Shown piece after piece: positions 53,342-61,543 of a stretch of 64,000 nt of DNA; the stretch's first letter is position 1; each line of letters begins with the position of its first letter. The translations under genes were made by a program, and so were the position numbers. The notes under the pieces were generated by a model. It saw nothing but the letters and a program-made list of their open reading frames with translations. It searched no databases and was not told the origin of the DNA. The DNA comes from Candidatus Eiseniibacteriota bacterium (GTDB lineage Bacteria > Eisenbacteria > RBG-16-71-46 > CAIMUX01 > WJJG01), in contig JAGMBO010000045.1 of the NCBI GenBank assembly GCA_023129715.1, forward strand, positions 1 through 64,000. Reading direction: 5' to 3'.

Positions 53342-54251
53342 TTCCGAAATACCTCTCATCTGGGAAACGTTCACCGCACTGAACGCTTGCCCTTCGTACA
53401 TAGACCGCCCGAGATCATCCTCAATGGGGGCTGACTGAAAGCCTTCGACTCTCGCGCCGTCACCGACTTCGGGAACCCGCTCACGGGTGGCCCAACGAGG
53501 GCGAGACAGACGGTCAGATCGGCAGGATTCCGGCCTAGCAGACCCACAGTGCGGATTGGAATAGGCTGGTAGCGATTCTCCTTCCAAGCCATGAACTCAG
53601 GCATCCCACGGCCCTGTCGGACATCACAATCAAGCAATGCCCCCAGAACACTGCAAGTAACATCGTCGTTTTGCAGCCGCTTGTCCAGTACTTTCTTGGT
53701 CCTTATGCCCCTTATCCCCCGGCCGCTGCCGGCTTCGCGAGCCCCCTCCTGAGCGAGTAACCATGTGCCAATCGCCCCGGCGCGGACGCGAGGAGACCAC
53801 CAGACGCGGCCGGGGCCGACACGTAACACACTGCAAAACCATTGGTTGTGTGTGCACGTGGGGAGCAGGGAGGGAAGGGGATTCGCGGCCGGCCGGTGCT
53901 GGGGCGGAGCCAACCAGTTGGACTGCGACACTGGGATGTGAGTGTCACGAGCGGACCGATCAGCGACAGGGTTACCGTAGCGGTAAGCACACCCGCCGGA
54001 TCATGGCCTCGCGCCGAGCGGCGTTTGCTTGAGGCTGCTCGGTGACTGCCATGGTTCCAAGCACTCTTCCACCGTTGCTCAAGTCTCCGGATTCGTTGGT
54101 GCTCTCTCCAAGATCCATCGGGATGCAAACCGATCGCCCAAAGAAGTAACTCATTACTAGAAAATGTGTTCCGCGTTTGATGTGTATGGCACTATTTCAT
54201 TGCACTGAAAAATAGTCTTGACCAAATTTCACTGGCCTGCAATATGGTCGC
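53342..54251. other. Long region of about 900 bases without a supported gene
   Basis: Short frames occur on both strands but none has a clear family or start context. The left part is GC-rich; the last 100 bases (about 54145-54250) are clearly AT-richer and carry the promoter for the ATPase gene. The region may hold decayed genes at the edge of acquired DNA. Confidence 0.5.
54218..54246 (+). promoter_or_regulatory. Predicted promoter of the DUF4143 ATPase gene, leaderless
   Basis: A -35 TTGACC (54218-54223), a 17-base spacer and a -10-like AATATG (54241-54246) lie so close to ATG 54252 that transcription would begin at or within a few bases of the start codon. No Shine-Dalgarno sequence is present. 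This suggests a leaderless mRNA. Confidence 0.55.
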
Positions 54252-55472
54252 ATGCTGAAACGAGTCCCATATGTCCGGATCTGGAAGGAGCTGTCTGCCG
54301 AGAAAAGCATGGTGCTCTTGGCCGGTCCAAGGCAGTGCGGAAAGACCACGCTAGCAAAAATGATCTCTGCTGGATTCGCGAACAGCCTCTACTTTAACTG
54401 GGATATTGCCACCGACAAACGGAAGCTCGTCAAGGACCCGTTTTTCTTCCAGAACCTGGCCCGCAAAGATTCCTCCCGCCCACTTGTTCTGCTCGACGAG
54501 ATTCACAAGTACAAGGACTGGAAAAACTATCTCAAGGGCGTATACGACCGATTCCATGAGGAGTACCTCTTCCTCGTATCAGGGAGTGGGCGGCTGGACC
54601 TCTATCAGAAAGGCGGCGATTCGCTGGCCGGGCGCTACTACCTGTTCCATTTATGGCCACTCACGTTGGCGGAACTGCACGACCAGGACAGCTCGCTTCG
54701 CGAATTCAAGGTCGATCCGCTTCGTGTGTGCACGGATGATCAGGCGGCATTCGATGCATCGTGGCAAAGGTTGGCTGCGTTCAGTGGATTCCCGGAACCC
54801 TACTTGGCTGCGAAGGAGACAGGCTATCGCCGCTGGTCCCGCACCTATCACCGGCAGCTGATTCGTGAAGACATCCGTGACCTGACTGATGTCAGAAACA
54901 TCGACGATGTCGAGATTCTCTTCTCGTTGCTGCCGGCGAGGGTAGGGGCTCCCTTGTCGATTCCGAGCCTGGCGAACGATCTCAAGGTTGCCTATAATAC
55001 GGTGCGGGGTTGGCTCGCCATACTGGAGCGCTTCTACCTGACCTTCAGCATTGCACCCTGGACGGAACAGATCTCGCGCGCGATTCAGAAGGAACGCAAG
55101 ACGTACGTTTTCGACTACGCTGTCATTGAAGAGCGCGCATCGCGGTTCGAGAACATGATTGCACTGGAGCTGTTCCGCGCGGTCTCGAACTGGAACGACA
55201 TGGGTTACGGCAGCTTCGGGCTTCACTACATCCGCACCAAAGAGGGACGTGAAGTCGATTTCCTTCTGTCCGAAAACCACCGGCCGATGCTTCTTGTCGA
55301 GACAAAATCCACCGATGAAACGCCAGCCGCGAACCTGAAGCGGTTTCAAGCCGCCCTACGAGTTCCCGCCGTCCAGCTTGTGGATCGCGCCGAGGGCTTC
55401 AAACGGCTCACGAATGCGGGCCTCCCACTGCTTGTGGCTCCCGCCGCCTGGTGGCTTCCGAACCTGCCCTAG
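54252..55472 (+). CDS. AAA+ ATPase with DUF4143 domain
   Basis: This 406-residue protein has Walker A GPRQCGKTT (25-33), Walker B PLVLLDEIHKY (about 75-85) and sensor VSGSGRLDLYQKGGDSLAGR. A DUF4143 domain forms the C-terminal half: GAPLSIPSLANDL and VAYNTVRGWLAIL (winged helix), then GREVDFLLSENHRPMLLVE with the D...E residues of a restriction-nuclease-like fold. Members are frequent, strain-variable genes of uncertain function, sometimes in mobile or defence contexts. The AT-rich upstream DNA suggests acquisition. No partner gene is visible. Confidence 0.9.
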   Translation: MLKRVPYVRIWKELSAEKSMVLLAGPRQCGKTTLAKMISAGFANSLYFNWDIATDKRKLVKDPFFFQNLARKDSSRPLVLLDEIHKYKDWKNYLKGVYDRFHEEYLFLVSGSGRLDLYQKGGDSLAGRYYLFHLWPLTLAELHDQDSSLREFKVDPLRVCTDDQAAFDASWQRLAAFSGFPEPYLAAKETGYRRWSRTYHRQLIREDIRDLTDVRNIDDVEILFSLLPARVGAPLSIPSLANDLKVAYNTVRGWLAILERFYLTFSIAPWTEQISRAIQKERKTYVFDYAVIEERASRFENMIALELFRAVSNWNDMGYGSFGLHYIRTKEGREVDFLLSENHRPMLLVETKSTDETPAANLKRFQAALRVPAVQLVDRAEGFKRLTNAGLPLLVAPAAWWLPNLP

Positions 55473-55844
55473 GTTTGTACCGTCCGGTCAGCTACAGGGG
55501 GGGGCGCCTCACGGTGGCGAGCAGGCGATGCTGGGGGTTCCGGGCCGAGATGGCGAGGAGCGCCTGGGCAGAGCGAGGTCGCGGGGTGAGGCAGACAACC
55601 GCGCTTGGTGCGAGCACATCCGCAGAGATCGCGAACAACATAGAGGCGAGCCACCAAGACCCGGGTGACGCGGCGCGAGCAGTCCGGCCCAAGCCGGACT
55701 CCGCCAGGCTGGTAGCCCCCGTCCCGCTGAAAGCGGCGGGCGGCCCGCGCGAATCCCAGGTAGGGAACGGCGGGTGATCCCCTGTTCGCGATCGAGGCAA
55801 TGGCGCCACACCGGCGACACCGCCTGGAGGGGGGAAGTTCTACG
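55473..55844. other. Intergenic region of about 370 bases
   Basis: No gene or repeat recognised. It is GC-rich and leads into the GNAT gene, which has GGAGGGGGGAAG before its start. Confidence 0.5.
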
Positions 55845-56792
55845 ATGCAACTCCAGATGCGCCGGTACGACTCACCGGAGGACTACTGGCGGATCCGCAG
55901 CTTCCTGCGCCAGGTGTTCGTCGCCAACGGCGGCCGCGAGCTGAGCTGGCAGGCCTACCGCTTCGACTACTGGCGGTGGCATGGAATCGAGAACATGGGG
56001 CATGGCCGCCTCGAGCACGACGTCTTCATCTGGGAAACGCAAGACGGGGACATCCGAGCGGTGCTGAACCGCGAGGGCCCGGGACAGGCATTCCTCCAAG
56101 TCCACCCGGATGGGCGCTCGCCGGAGCTGGAAGAGGAGATGATTGCAACGGCCGAACAGCATCTCGCGGCAGGCACAACCCACGGCCGGCGGAAGGCGAG
56201 CATCTGGGTCAATCGCGAGGATCGGCTGCGCCAGGCATCTCTCAAGGGCCGCGGATACGAGCGGGAGCAAAGTCCCGAACACGCGCGTCGCCGCTCGCTC
56301 TCGGTTCCGATCGCGGACGTCTCGATCCCCGATGGCTACCACATCCGTGCTCTGGGAGATGTCGACGAACACCCCGCCCGCAGCCGGGTCTCCTGGAAGG
56401 CCTTTCATCCCAACGCGCCGGACGATGAATACGAGGGTGCGGACTGGTACGCCAACGTGCAACGGGCCCCGCTCTACCGCCGGGATCTCGACCTTGTGGC
56501 CGTAGCCCCCACTGGGGAGTTCGCCTCGTTCTGCACGATCTGGTTCGATGACTGCACTCGTTCGGGAGCCTTCGAACCGGTCGGCACGGCGCCGGCCCAT
56601 CAGCAGCGCGGTCTAGGCAAGGCACTGATGTGCGAGGGACTGCGGCGCCTCCAAGGCCTCGGAGCAACGCTCGCCTTTGTCGGCTCGTTCTCGCCGGCGG
56701 CTCACGCGCTGTACGCCGCGGCAGGCTTCACGGAATACGAGATCTCGGATCCTTGGTCGAAGACGATCCAGACGCCGCGCCCTAGTCCTTGA
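55845..56792 (+). CDS. GNAT-family acetyltransferase (two-domain)
   Basis: This 315-residue protein has a C-terminal GNAT domain with the acetyl-CoA loop HQQRGLGKALMCEGLRRLQG and the end HALYAAAGFTEYE. The N-terminal half resembles a second, degenerate GNAT domain (RRYDSPEDYWRIRSFLRQVF). The substrate is unknown; similar tandem GNATs act on small molecules. ATG 55845 is chosen for its strong Shine-Dalgarno. It overlaps the end of the convergent LiaF-like gene by 11 bases. Confidence 0.87.
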   Translation: MQLQMRRYDSPEDYWRIRSFLRQVFVANGGRELSWQAYRFDYWRWHGIENMGHGRLEHDVFIWETQDGDIRAVLNREGPGQAFLQVHPDGRSPELEEEMIATAEQHLAAGTTHGRRKASIWVNREDRLRQASLKGRGYEREQSPEHARRRSLSVPIADVSIPDGYHIRALGDVDEHPARSRVSWKAFHPNAPDDEYEGADWYANVQRAPLYRRDLDLVAVAPTGEFASFCTIWFDDCTRSGAFEPVGTAPAHQQRGLGKALMCEGLRRLQGLGATLAFVGSFSPAAHALYAAAGFTEYEISDPWSKTIQTPRPSP

Positions 56793-57477
56793 CCTCGATC
56801 CCGCCGAAGAGCGCCGTGCCGCGCACCAGAAGGCGCCTACTCACCGCGGTCCCCGCCTCGGGAGCGCGGCGCGTGCTATCGGAGACCCCGCCGAAGACCG
56901 GAATCGCCTGAATGATGATCTGCCAACCCGGGGGAACCTTGATGTCGATGCCACCGAACATGACGAAGCAGTCGAGCACGGCCGTCTCCTCGACCAATTC
57001 CGCGTCGCGCAGATCGATATCGAGCCCACCAAAGACGGCGTTGACCTCACCGCCGCGAAACGCCTTCGAACTGTAGCGCCGCTCCCCCCCGCCGAAGAGA
57101 GCCCATTCCGAAATCCAATCCTCCGGACTGGCGCCGCCGCGATGCAGCCCGAAGCTGCGCGAGAGCACCAGGACTCCGAGCAGGATAAGGATCACCGGCC
57201 AGATGAAACTCCATGAGATGTCGAGCGCGTCGAGATTGGCGAGCAGGATCAGCAGACCGAGGATCAGCAGGATCACACCCCAGACACGCTGACCTCGGAA
57301 CGTCGCGCCCAGGAGATTGGCGAGCCCGAAACCGATCAGCACGAGCGGCCAGAAGCGCATCACATTCCCGACGCGGAGAACGTCGAGCGCATCGAGGGCC
57401 GCGAGCAGGCCGATGACGATGATCGTGGCGCCCAGGATCACCCGAGGCGTGATCCGGAAGGTCGGTTGCGTATCCAT
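56782..57477 (-). CDS. LiaF-like membrane protein (DUF5668 plus C-terminal LiaF-type domain)
   Basis: This 231-residue protein has four short hydrophobic helices in the first 110 residues, with the repeated motif FWPLVLIGFGL and FIWPVILILLGVLVL, as in LiaI/LiaF-like membrane regions. The C-terminal domain has the repeated FGGLDIDLRDA, MFGGIDIKVPPGW and LFGGIEVKD typical of LiaF-family beta-solenoid-like domains. LiaF restrains envelope-stress signalling in Firmicutes; here the role is only suggested. GAGGGGAGAG precedes ATG 57477. Confidence 0.85.
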   Translation of the reverse strand: MDTQPTFRITPRVILGATIIVIGLLAALDALDVLRVGNVMRFWPLVLIGFGLANLLGATFRGQRVWGVILLILGLLILLANLDALDISWSFIWPVILILLGVLVLSRSFGLHRGGASPEDWISEWALFGGGERRYSSKAFRGGEVNAVFGGLDIDLRDAELVEETAVLDCFVMFGGIDIKVPPGWQIIIQAIPVFGGVSDSTRRAPEAGTAVSRRLLVRGTALFGGIEVKD

Positions 57478-57662
57478 CACACTCTCTCCCCTCGCAAGTA
57501 CTCCCACAGACAACCACGGTTCTACTCGCCACCCAGGATAGCGGTCCCCGTCACGGGATCCAGCAGTAATCGTTCGCCTCCCGTGCCGACAGCACCTATC
57601 TCACGGGGGAAATCGGGGTTACAGCTGGAACACCCCAGCTGGGGCCGAACGGAAGGGACTCC

Positions 57663-57725
57663 AGCCGGAAGTCAGGAGCCGGAAGCCAGGAGCCGGGAGC
57701 CGGGAGCCGGAAGCCGGGAGCCCGG
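57663..57725. repeat. Nine 7-bp repeats (AGCCGGA/G) upstream of the second GT4 gene
   Basis: Heptamers AGCCGGA, AGTCAGG, AGCCAGG and AGCCGGG follow each other without gaps from 57663 to 57725. Part of the array can be read as a 14-base unit. It lies 173-235 bases upstream of the glycosyltransferase start. The rest of 57478-57897 shows no gene. Confidence 0.88.
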
Positions 57726-57897
57726 AGCTGCGGGATCGGGTCCCGGCCCGAACGCGGAGATGGACTGCCGCGCAAGATCACACCTGCTACTCTGGCGCCG
57801 GCAGCAGCCGCCAGCCTCGCCGGCACGGCAACCAGCCATGAGGAAGGCCGGTAAACCAGCGGCAGACCGGTGAGTCAGAGGAAAAATGGAGAGACGA

Positions 57898-59010
57898 ATG
57901 CGACTGCTCTTCATCAGCTCCATCAAGTACTGGGGAGGTGGAGAGGCATGGATGCTCTCGGCAGTCCGGGGGCTGACCCGCCGGGGACATCACGTAACCC
58001 TGGTCTGTCAGCCGGGGAGCCGGCTGGAAGCGCGGGCCCGGCAGGCGGGCCTGAAGCCCACCACCGTACGGATGCGCGGGGATCTGGACCCGGGGGTCAC
58101 GTTCAAGTTCTACCGGCTCATCCGTCGGCGGCGGATCCAACTGGTCTGCGCCAACATGGACAAGGAGATCCGTCTGGCGGGGCCGGCCGCCACGCTGGCG
58201 GGGATTCCGCTGATCCGGCGCCGGGGTAGTGACATCCCCTTTTCCAATGCCCTGCGCCACCGGCTGGCCAATCGCCTTCTGGTGCGCCGAATCATCGTCA
58301 ACTCCCGCGCCACTCGGGATACGCTGCTGCGCGCCAATCCCTGGCTCGCGGCCGAGAAGCTCGACCTGATCTACAATGGCATTGCCCTCGAGGACAGGGG
58401 CGAAGGGGACCGAGCTGCCGTCGTCGAGGAGTTCGGCCTCTCGGATCGCCGGCCACTTCTGATCGTCGTGGGCATGTTGAATTCTCGCAAGGGACATGAG
58501 GTGTTGTTCCGAGCCCTACCGCGAGTGTGGGAGGAGTTTCCCCGTCCGGGACTGCTGGTCGTTGGGGACGGACCGCTCGGCGAGCACTTGCAGGAGCTGG
58601 CGGCGACCCTGGGGATCGCCGATGGGGTTCGATTCGCCGGCTTCCGCAACGATGTCCGCCGGTTGATCGGCGCGGCGGATATCCTGGTGCTTCCCTCGCG
58701 GAACGAGGGCTTCGGCTATGTGCTTGCCGAGGCGATGTCGTTGGGCAAGCCGGTCGTGGCCAGCCGGATCAGCAGTATCCCCGAGGTAGTTCGCGAGGGA
58801 GAAACCGGGTTGCTCGTCCCCCCCGGCGATGCCGTCGCCCTGAGTGAAGCCATCTTGGATCTGGCCCGGCACCCCGCCCGGGCCCGTCGGATGGGTATCG
58901 AGGGCCGGCGCTGGGTGAAAGAACGCTTCAGCCTGGAGAGGATGCTCGACGAGTTGGAGGCTCTGTTGGCCCGAACGATCGGCACTCCAGCGGAGCCTCC
59001 CAACGCGTGA
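57898..59010 (+). CDS. GT4-family glycosyltransferase
   Basis: This 370-residue GT-B glycosyltransferase begins MRLLFISSIKYWGGGEAWML with the family glycine loop. The donor domain has VVGMLNSRKGHEVLFRAL, LPSRNEGFGYVLAEAMSLG with the E-X7-E pair, and GLLVPPGDAVALSEAI. It probably adds a sugar to a surface polysaccharide or glycolipid. ATG 57898 follows GGAGAG; ATG 57886, twelve bases upstream, is an alternative with AGAGGA. It is unrelated in detail to the GT4 at 33219. Confidence 0.92.
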   Translation: MRLLFISSIKYWGGGEAWMLSAVRGLTRRGHHVTLVCQPGSRLEARARQAGLKPTTVRMRGDLDPGVTFKFYRLIRRRRIQLVCANMDKEIRLAGPAATLAGIPLIRRRGSDIPFSNALRHRLANRLLVRRIIVNSRATRDTLLRANPWLAAEKLDLIYNGIALEDRGEGDRAAVVEEFGLSDRRPLLIVVGMLNSRKGHEVLFRALPRVWEEFPRPGLLVVGDGPLGEHLQELAATLGIADGVRFAGFRNDVRRLIGAADILVLPSRNEGFGYVLAEAMSLGKPVVASRISSIPEVVREGETGLLVPPGDAVALSEAILDLARHPARARRMGIEGRRWVKERFSLERMLDELEALLARTIGTPAEPPNA

Positions 59011-59038
59011 TTCGCACCGATTCCCGACCGCGCCGCCC

Positions 59039-59098
59039 GCGCGCCCTGGTCCCGATCCCGCCGTTCGCCGACGGGCTGCCAAGGCGCCCAGGGCGCGC
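59039..59098. terminator. 11-bp inverted repeat between convergent genes
   Basis: GCGCGCCCTGG at 59039-59049 and its exact complement CCAGGGCGCGC at 59088-59098 are separated by 38 bases. The stem lies between the ends of the GT4 gene (plus) and the SPASM radical SAM gene (minus). No U-run follows on either strand, so a Rho-independent terminator is only one option. Confidence 0.4.
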
Positions 59099-59138
59099 AA
59101 TGAGATCGATGTCCTCGCGGTAGTCGGACAGCAAGACT

Positions 59139-60281
59139 TCACGCCACCGGAAAGGGCAGACGCTCGGCCCAGCAGATGCGCTTGTGGATGCGCAGGTTTT
59201 CGGCTGCGACGTTACAGCTCGTGAAGCACTCGCGACAGATAGGCCGGTGCGTGCACGGCATCTCGCGGCACTTGCGGCGGAACGTGCGGTATAACCGCCC
59301 ATACCAAATCTCATCAAAACCCTGCTCGTAGATGTTCCCCAGCTGCTCCTCCTCGCAGTAACAGCAGGGCGTCACCACGCCGTCGGGTGCAATCACGGTG
59401 AACACCCAACCTTCGTAGCAGCACAGGCTCTGCTGCAGAGGATTCAACTGCGGCCGGCCCCCGCGGACGCGCAGCAGGAGTTCCCGCGAGAAGGCCGCGA
59501 GGTTGTGCGCCACGCCCGCACGCCGCAACAGGGATCCCCAGCCATCTACCTGGGCCAGGATCGTCTCCACCTCCGGCTCCCCCAGTTGGAGGAACTTCGT
59601 CTCCGGCAACTCACCCATCACCAGGAAAGCGACCTCATCGACGCCGAGGTCCGCACACACCTGCCCCATGCGCTCCATGTCCTCGGTGTTTTCCCGGGTA
59701 ACCACATGCGTGATCTGAATCCAGGGACGGGCACTGGCTTGACGCCGCCGCGCGTCGATCACATCGCCGAGGAACTGAAGAACCTCGTTCCACAGATCGC
59801 GGCTGGAGGTGCGCCGGTAGACCTCGCGGCTGCCGGCGTTCAAGGACACGCTGAGGCGCAACAGGCCCCGTGCAACCAGGGTCGCGGCCAGATCCGGACG
59901 AGCCAGCGTCCCGTTGGTCACCAGGGCACACTCCTCCCCCGCGTCGGTCAGGGCAGCGATGATCCCGGACAGCTGCGGATGCGTCATCGGTTCGCCCTTA
60001 CCGGAGAGCTCCACCAGATCCGTGCCCACCACCGCCAACTCGCCGGCCAGGCGCTGGACGGTCTCCAGATCCATCTGCCAGCGGTCGGACGCGTACGGGC
60101 GGCGTGCAGTGATCGGCACCGCCTGCAGACGCCCATGCGACTCACAGAAGGAACAGCTCAAATTGCAGTGATGGGTAACTTCCAGACTAACGACCTGCGG
60201 ACCCATCAGCGGGCGGCCCCGAACAATCCCCAGGTAGCGGCGGATCTGCCGAGCACGGGAGCCGAATTCGAAGCGTTTCAC
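59139..60281 (-). CDS. Radical SAM protein with SPASM-type C-terminus
   Basis: This 380-residue iron-sulfur enzyme has the radical SAM motif HHCNLSCSFCESHG (Cys39, Cys43, Cys46) and the GKGEPMTHP turn. The Cys-rich C-terminal part includes CCYEGW, TPCCYCEEEQLGNI, CTHRPICRECFTSC and a final Cys, as in SPASM/twitch domains that bind auxiliary 4Fe-4S clusters. Related proteins modify peptides or sugars, and many sit near glycosyltransferase genes, as here. GTG 60281 is chosen because GGAG lies seven bases upstream. Confidence 0.88.
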   Translation of the reverse strand: MKRFEFGSRARQIRRYLGIVRGRPLMGPQVVSLEVTHHCNLSCSFCESHGRLQAVPITARRPYASDRWQMDLETVQRLAGELAVVGTDLVELSGKGEPMTHPQLSGIIAALTDAGEECALVTNGTLARPDLAATLVARGLLRLSVSLNAGSREVYRRTSSRDLWNEVLQFLGDVIDARRRQASARPWIQITHVVTRENTEDMERMGQVCADLGVDEVAFLVMGELPETKFLQLGEPEVETILAQVDGWGSLLRRAGVAHNLAAFSRELLLRVRGGRPQLNPLQQSLCCYEGWVFTVIAPDGVVTPCCYCEEEQLGNIYEQGFDEIWYGRLYRTFRRKCREMPCTHRPICRECFTSCNVAAENLRIHKRICWAERLPFPVA

Positions 60282-60389
60282 GTTCCCACTCCGTGGCTGT
60301 AACTGTCGGGTGCAATCACTCTGCGAACCGCGCAGAGTGCGAACTATCAGCAACGAGATCTTAGCACTTCGCGGCCAGGCTAGCAATAT

Positions 60390-60417
60390 GAGAGGAGTGC
60401 GATGAGAGGAGTGCGAT
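60390..60417. repeat. Two 14-bp direct repeats upstream of the SPASM radical SAM gene
   Basis: GAGAGGAGTGCGAT occurs twice head to tail. The pair lies about 110-135 bases upstream of the GTG start at 60281. It fits the general pattern of short arrays near gene starts in this window but is too short to weigh much. Confidence 0.6.
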
Positions 60418-60583
60418 CAGCACGACCTTCTACAGGGCGGAAAGCGGGGTTAGGAGCCGCATCTGCCGCACGGCAGTGTATATGTTGCCTGCCGAACCCC
60501 AGGGCACTTCGAGGATCAGGAGCCCGGTTCCCAGCAAGAGGATCCCACGGAGGTCGACATGGAGGAGATCACTGAGCCATCGC

Positions 60584-61543
60584 TCATGCGGTCTCTCGAG
60601 CACGCATCTGACTCCCGACATGCGTCTCGACATGCGCCCCGACATGCGTCCCGACATGCGCCCCGACATGCATCCCGCAATTCGATCCGATCTCGTTTTC
60701 GGCCAGCTCGCCGATACTCAGGATCGTCTCATAGCCCGCGCTGCGGAAGCGCTCGGCGACGTGGGCACTGCCCTCCTCATCGCAAGGATCGATCAGGCCC
60801 TCCAGACCGGAACGCTCCGCCATTCGGGTCGGGTTGATCGGGGTCAACTTGATCAGGAAGCGCTCGGGCGAGAAGTGGGGCGTCAGGCACTCGGGCTCGA
60901 GCGGCAGGGTGCGTGCGGGAGCGAAGTTGAGCGTCACCTTGCGATCCCCGGGCGAGAAGAAGGTATCCCCATAGGCGGCCATCTCGGCAAGAGTCCACGT
61001 TCGCGCCGGGACCAGACGCCGGCGGGCACCCTCGTCGGTCGTGTGAAGGGAGAACTGAAGCTGGAAGCGTCCTCTCGGGTAGTAGCGTCGCTTGATCTCC
61101 AACAGGTCTCGGAAAAAACTCTCTCGGCCCGCCGGAGCGATCGTCGAAATCGACGGCAACAGCCCCGGGAGCCCGCGACGCTGCGCCAGGGTGGCCATCA
61201 CGGCCGGCACCGCCGGGTTCAGGGCCGGCTCCCCCATGCGGGCGAACTGGATCTTCAGCTTCGGCACCGGGACTTCCCCGGCGGGGAACCGCCGGGCGAT
61301 CATGAAGTCGATCTGTCCGAGGATTTCATCCGCCGAGAGCACGCCGCGATAGTGCCCCCCCGCATCGCAGATCGGGCAGCCGATCGGACACCCCTTCAGC
61401 GTCGAGACGATCAGCACCCACTTCTCTTCGCGCGGCACCGGAGGCTGGACCGACTCGACACACTCGATGCGCGCGCCATCCTCGAGTTCGAAGACGTAGA
61501 CCCTCGCCAGCTGATCATCCCCGCGGGTGAAGAGAAGCTTCAC
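60584..61543 (-). CDS. RlmN-like radical SAM protein with His-rich repeat tail
   Basis: This 319-residue protein resembles the catalytic domain of RlmN/Cfr methylases: TLKGCPIGCPICDAG gives the CxxxCxxC motif (Cys52, Cys56, Cys59), with ARMGEPALN and QFSLHTTDEGARRRLVPART. It lacks the RlmN N-terminal accessory domain. Ile45 stands where RlmN has its reactive Cys118, seven residues before the first cluster Cys, while ENEIGSNCG may correspond to the other (Cys355) site. The last 30 residues contain a (HVGx) repeat. Substrate unknown; classical A2503 methylation seems doubtful. It overlaps the flavoprotein gene by four bases. Confidence 0.8.
   Translation of the reverse strand: MKLLFTRGDDQLARVYVFELEDGARIECVESVQPPVPREEKWVLIVSTLKGCPIGCPICDAGGHYRGVLSADEILGQIDFMIARRFPAGEVPVPKLKIQFARMGEPALNPAVPAVMATLAQRRGLPGLLPSISTIAPAGRESFFRDLLEIKRRYYPRGRFQLQFSLHTTDEGARRRLVPARTWTLAEMAAYGDTFFSPGDRKVTLNFAPARTLPLEPECLTPHFSPERFLIKLTPINPTRMAERSGLEGLIDPCDEEGSAHVAERFRSAGYETILSIGELAENEIGSNCGMHVGAHVGTHVGAHVETHVGSQMRARETA
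60616..60675. repeat. Five 12-bp repeats encoding the HVGx tail of the radical SAM protein
   Basis: Twelve-base units CGACATGCGCCC (with changes) start at 60616, 60628, 60640, 60652 and 60664. They lie within the last coding part of the RlmN-like gene and encode HVGA/HVGT/HVET tetrapeptides, giving His every four residues. Confidence 0.9.
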
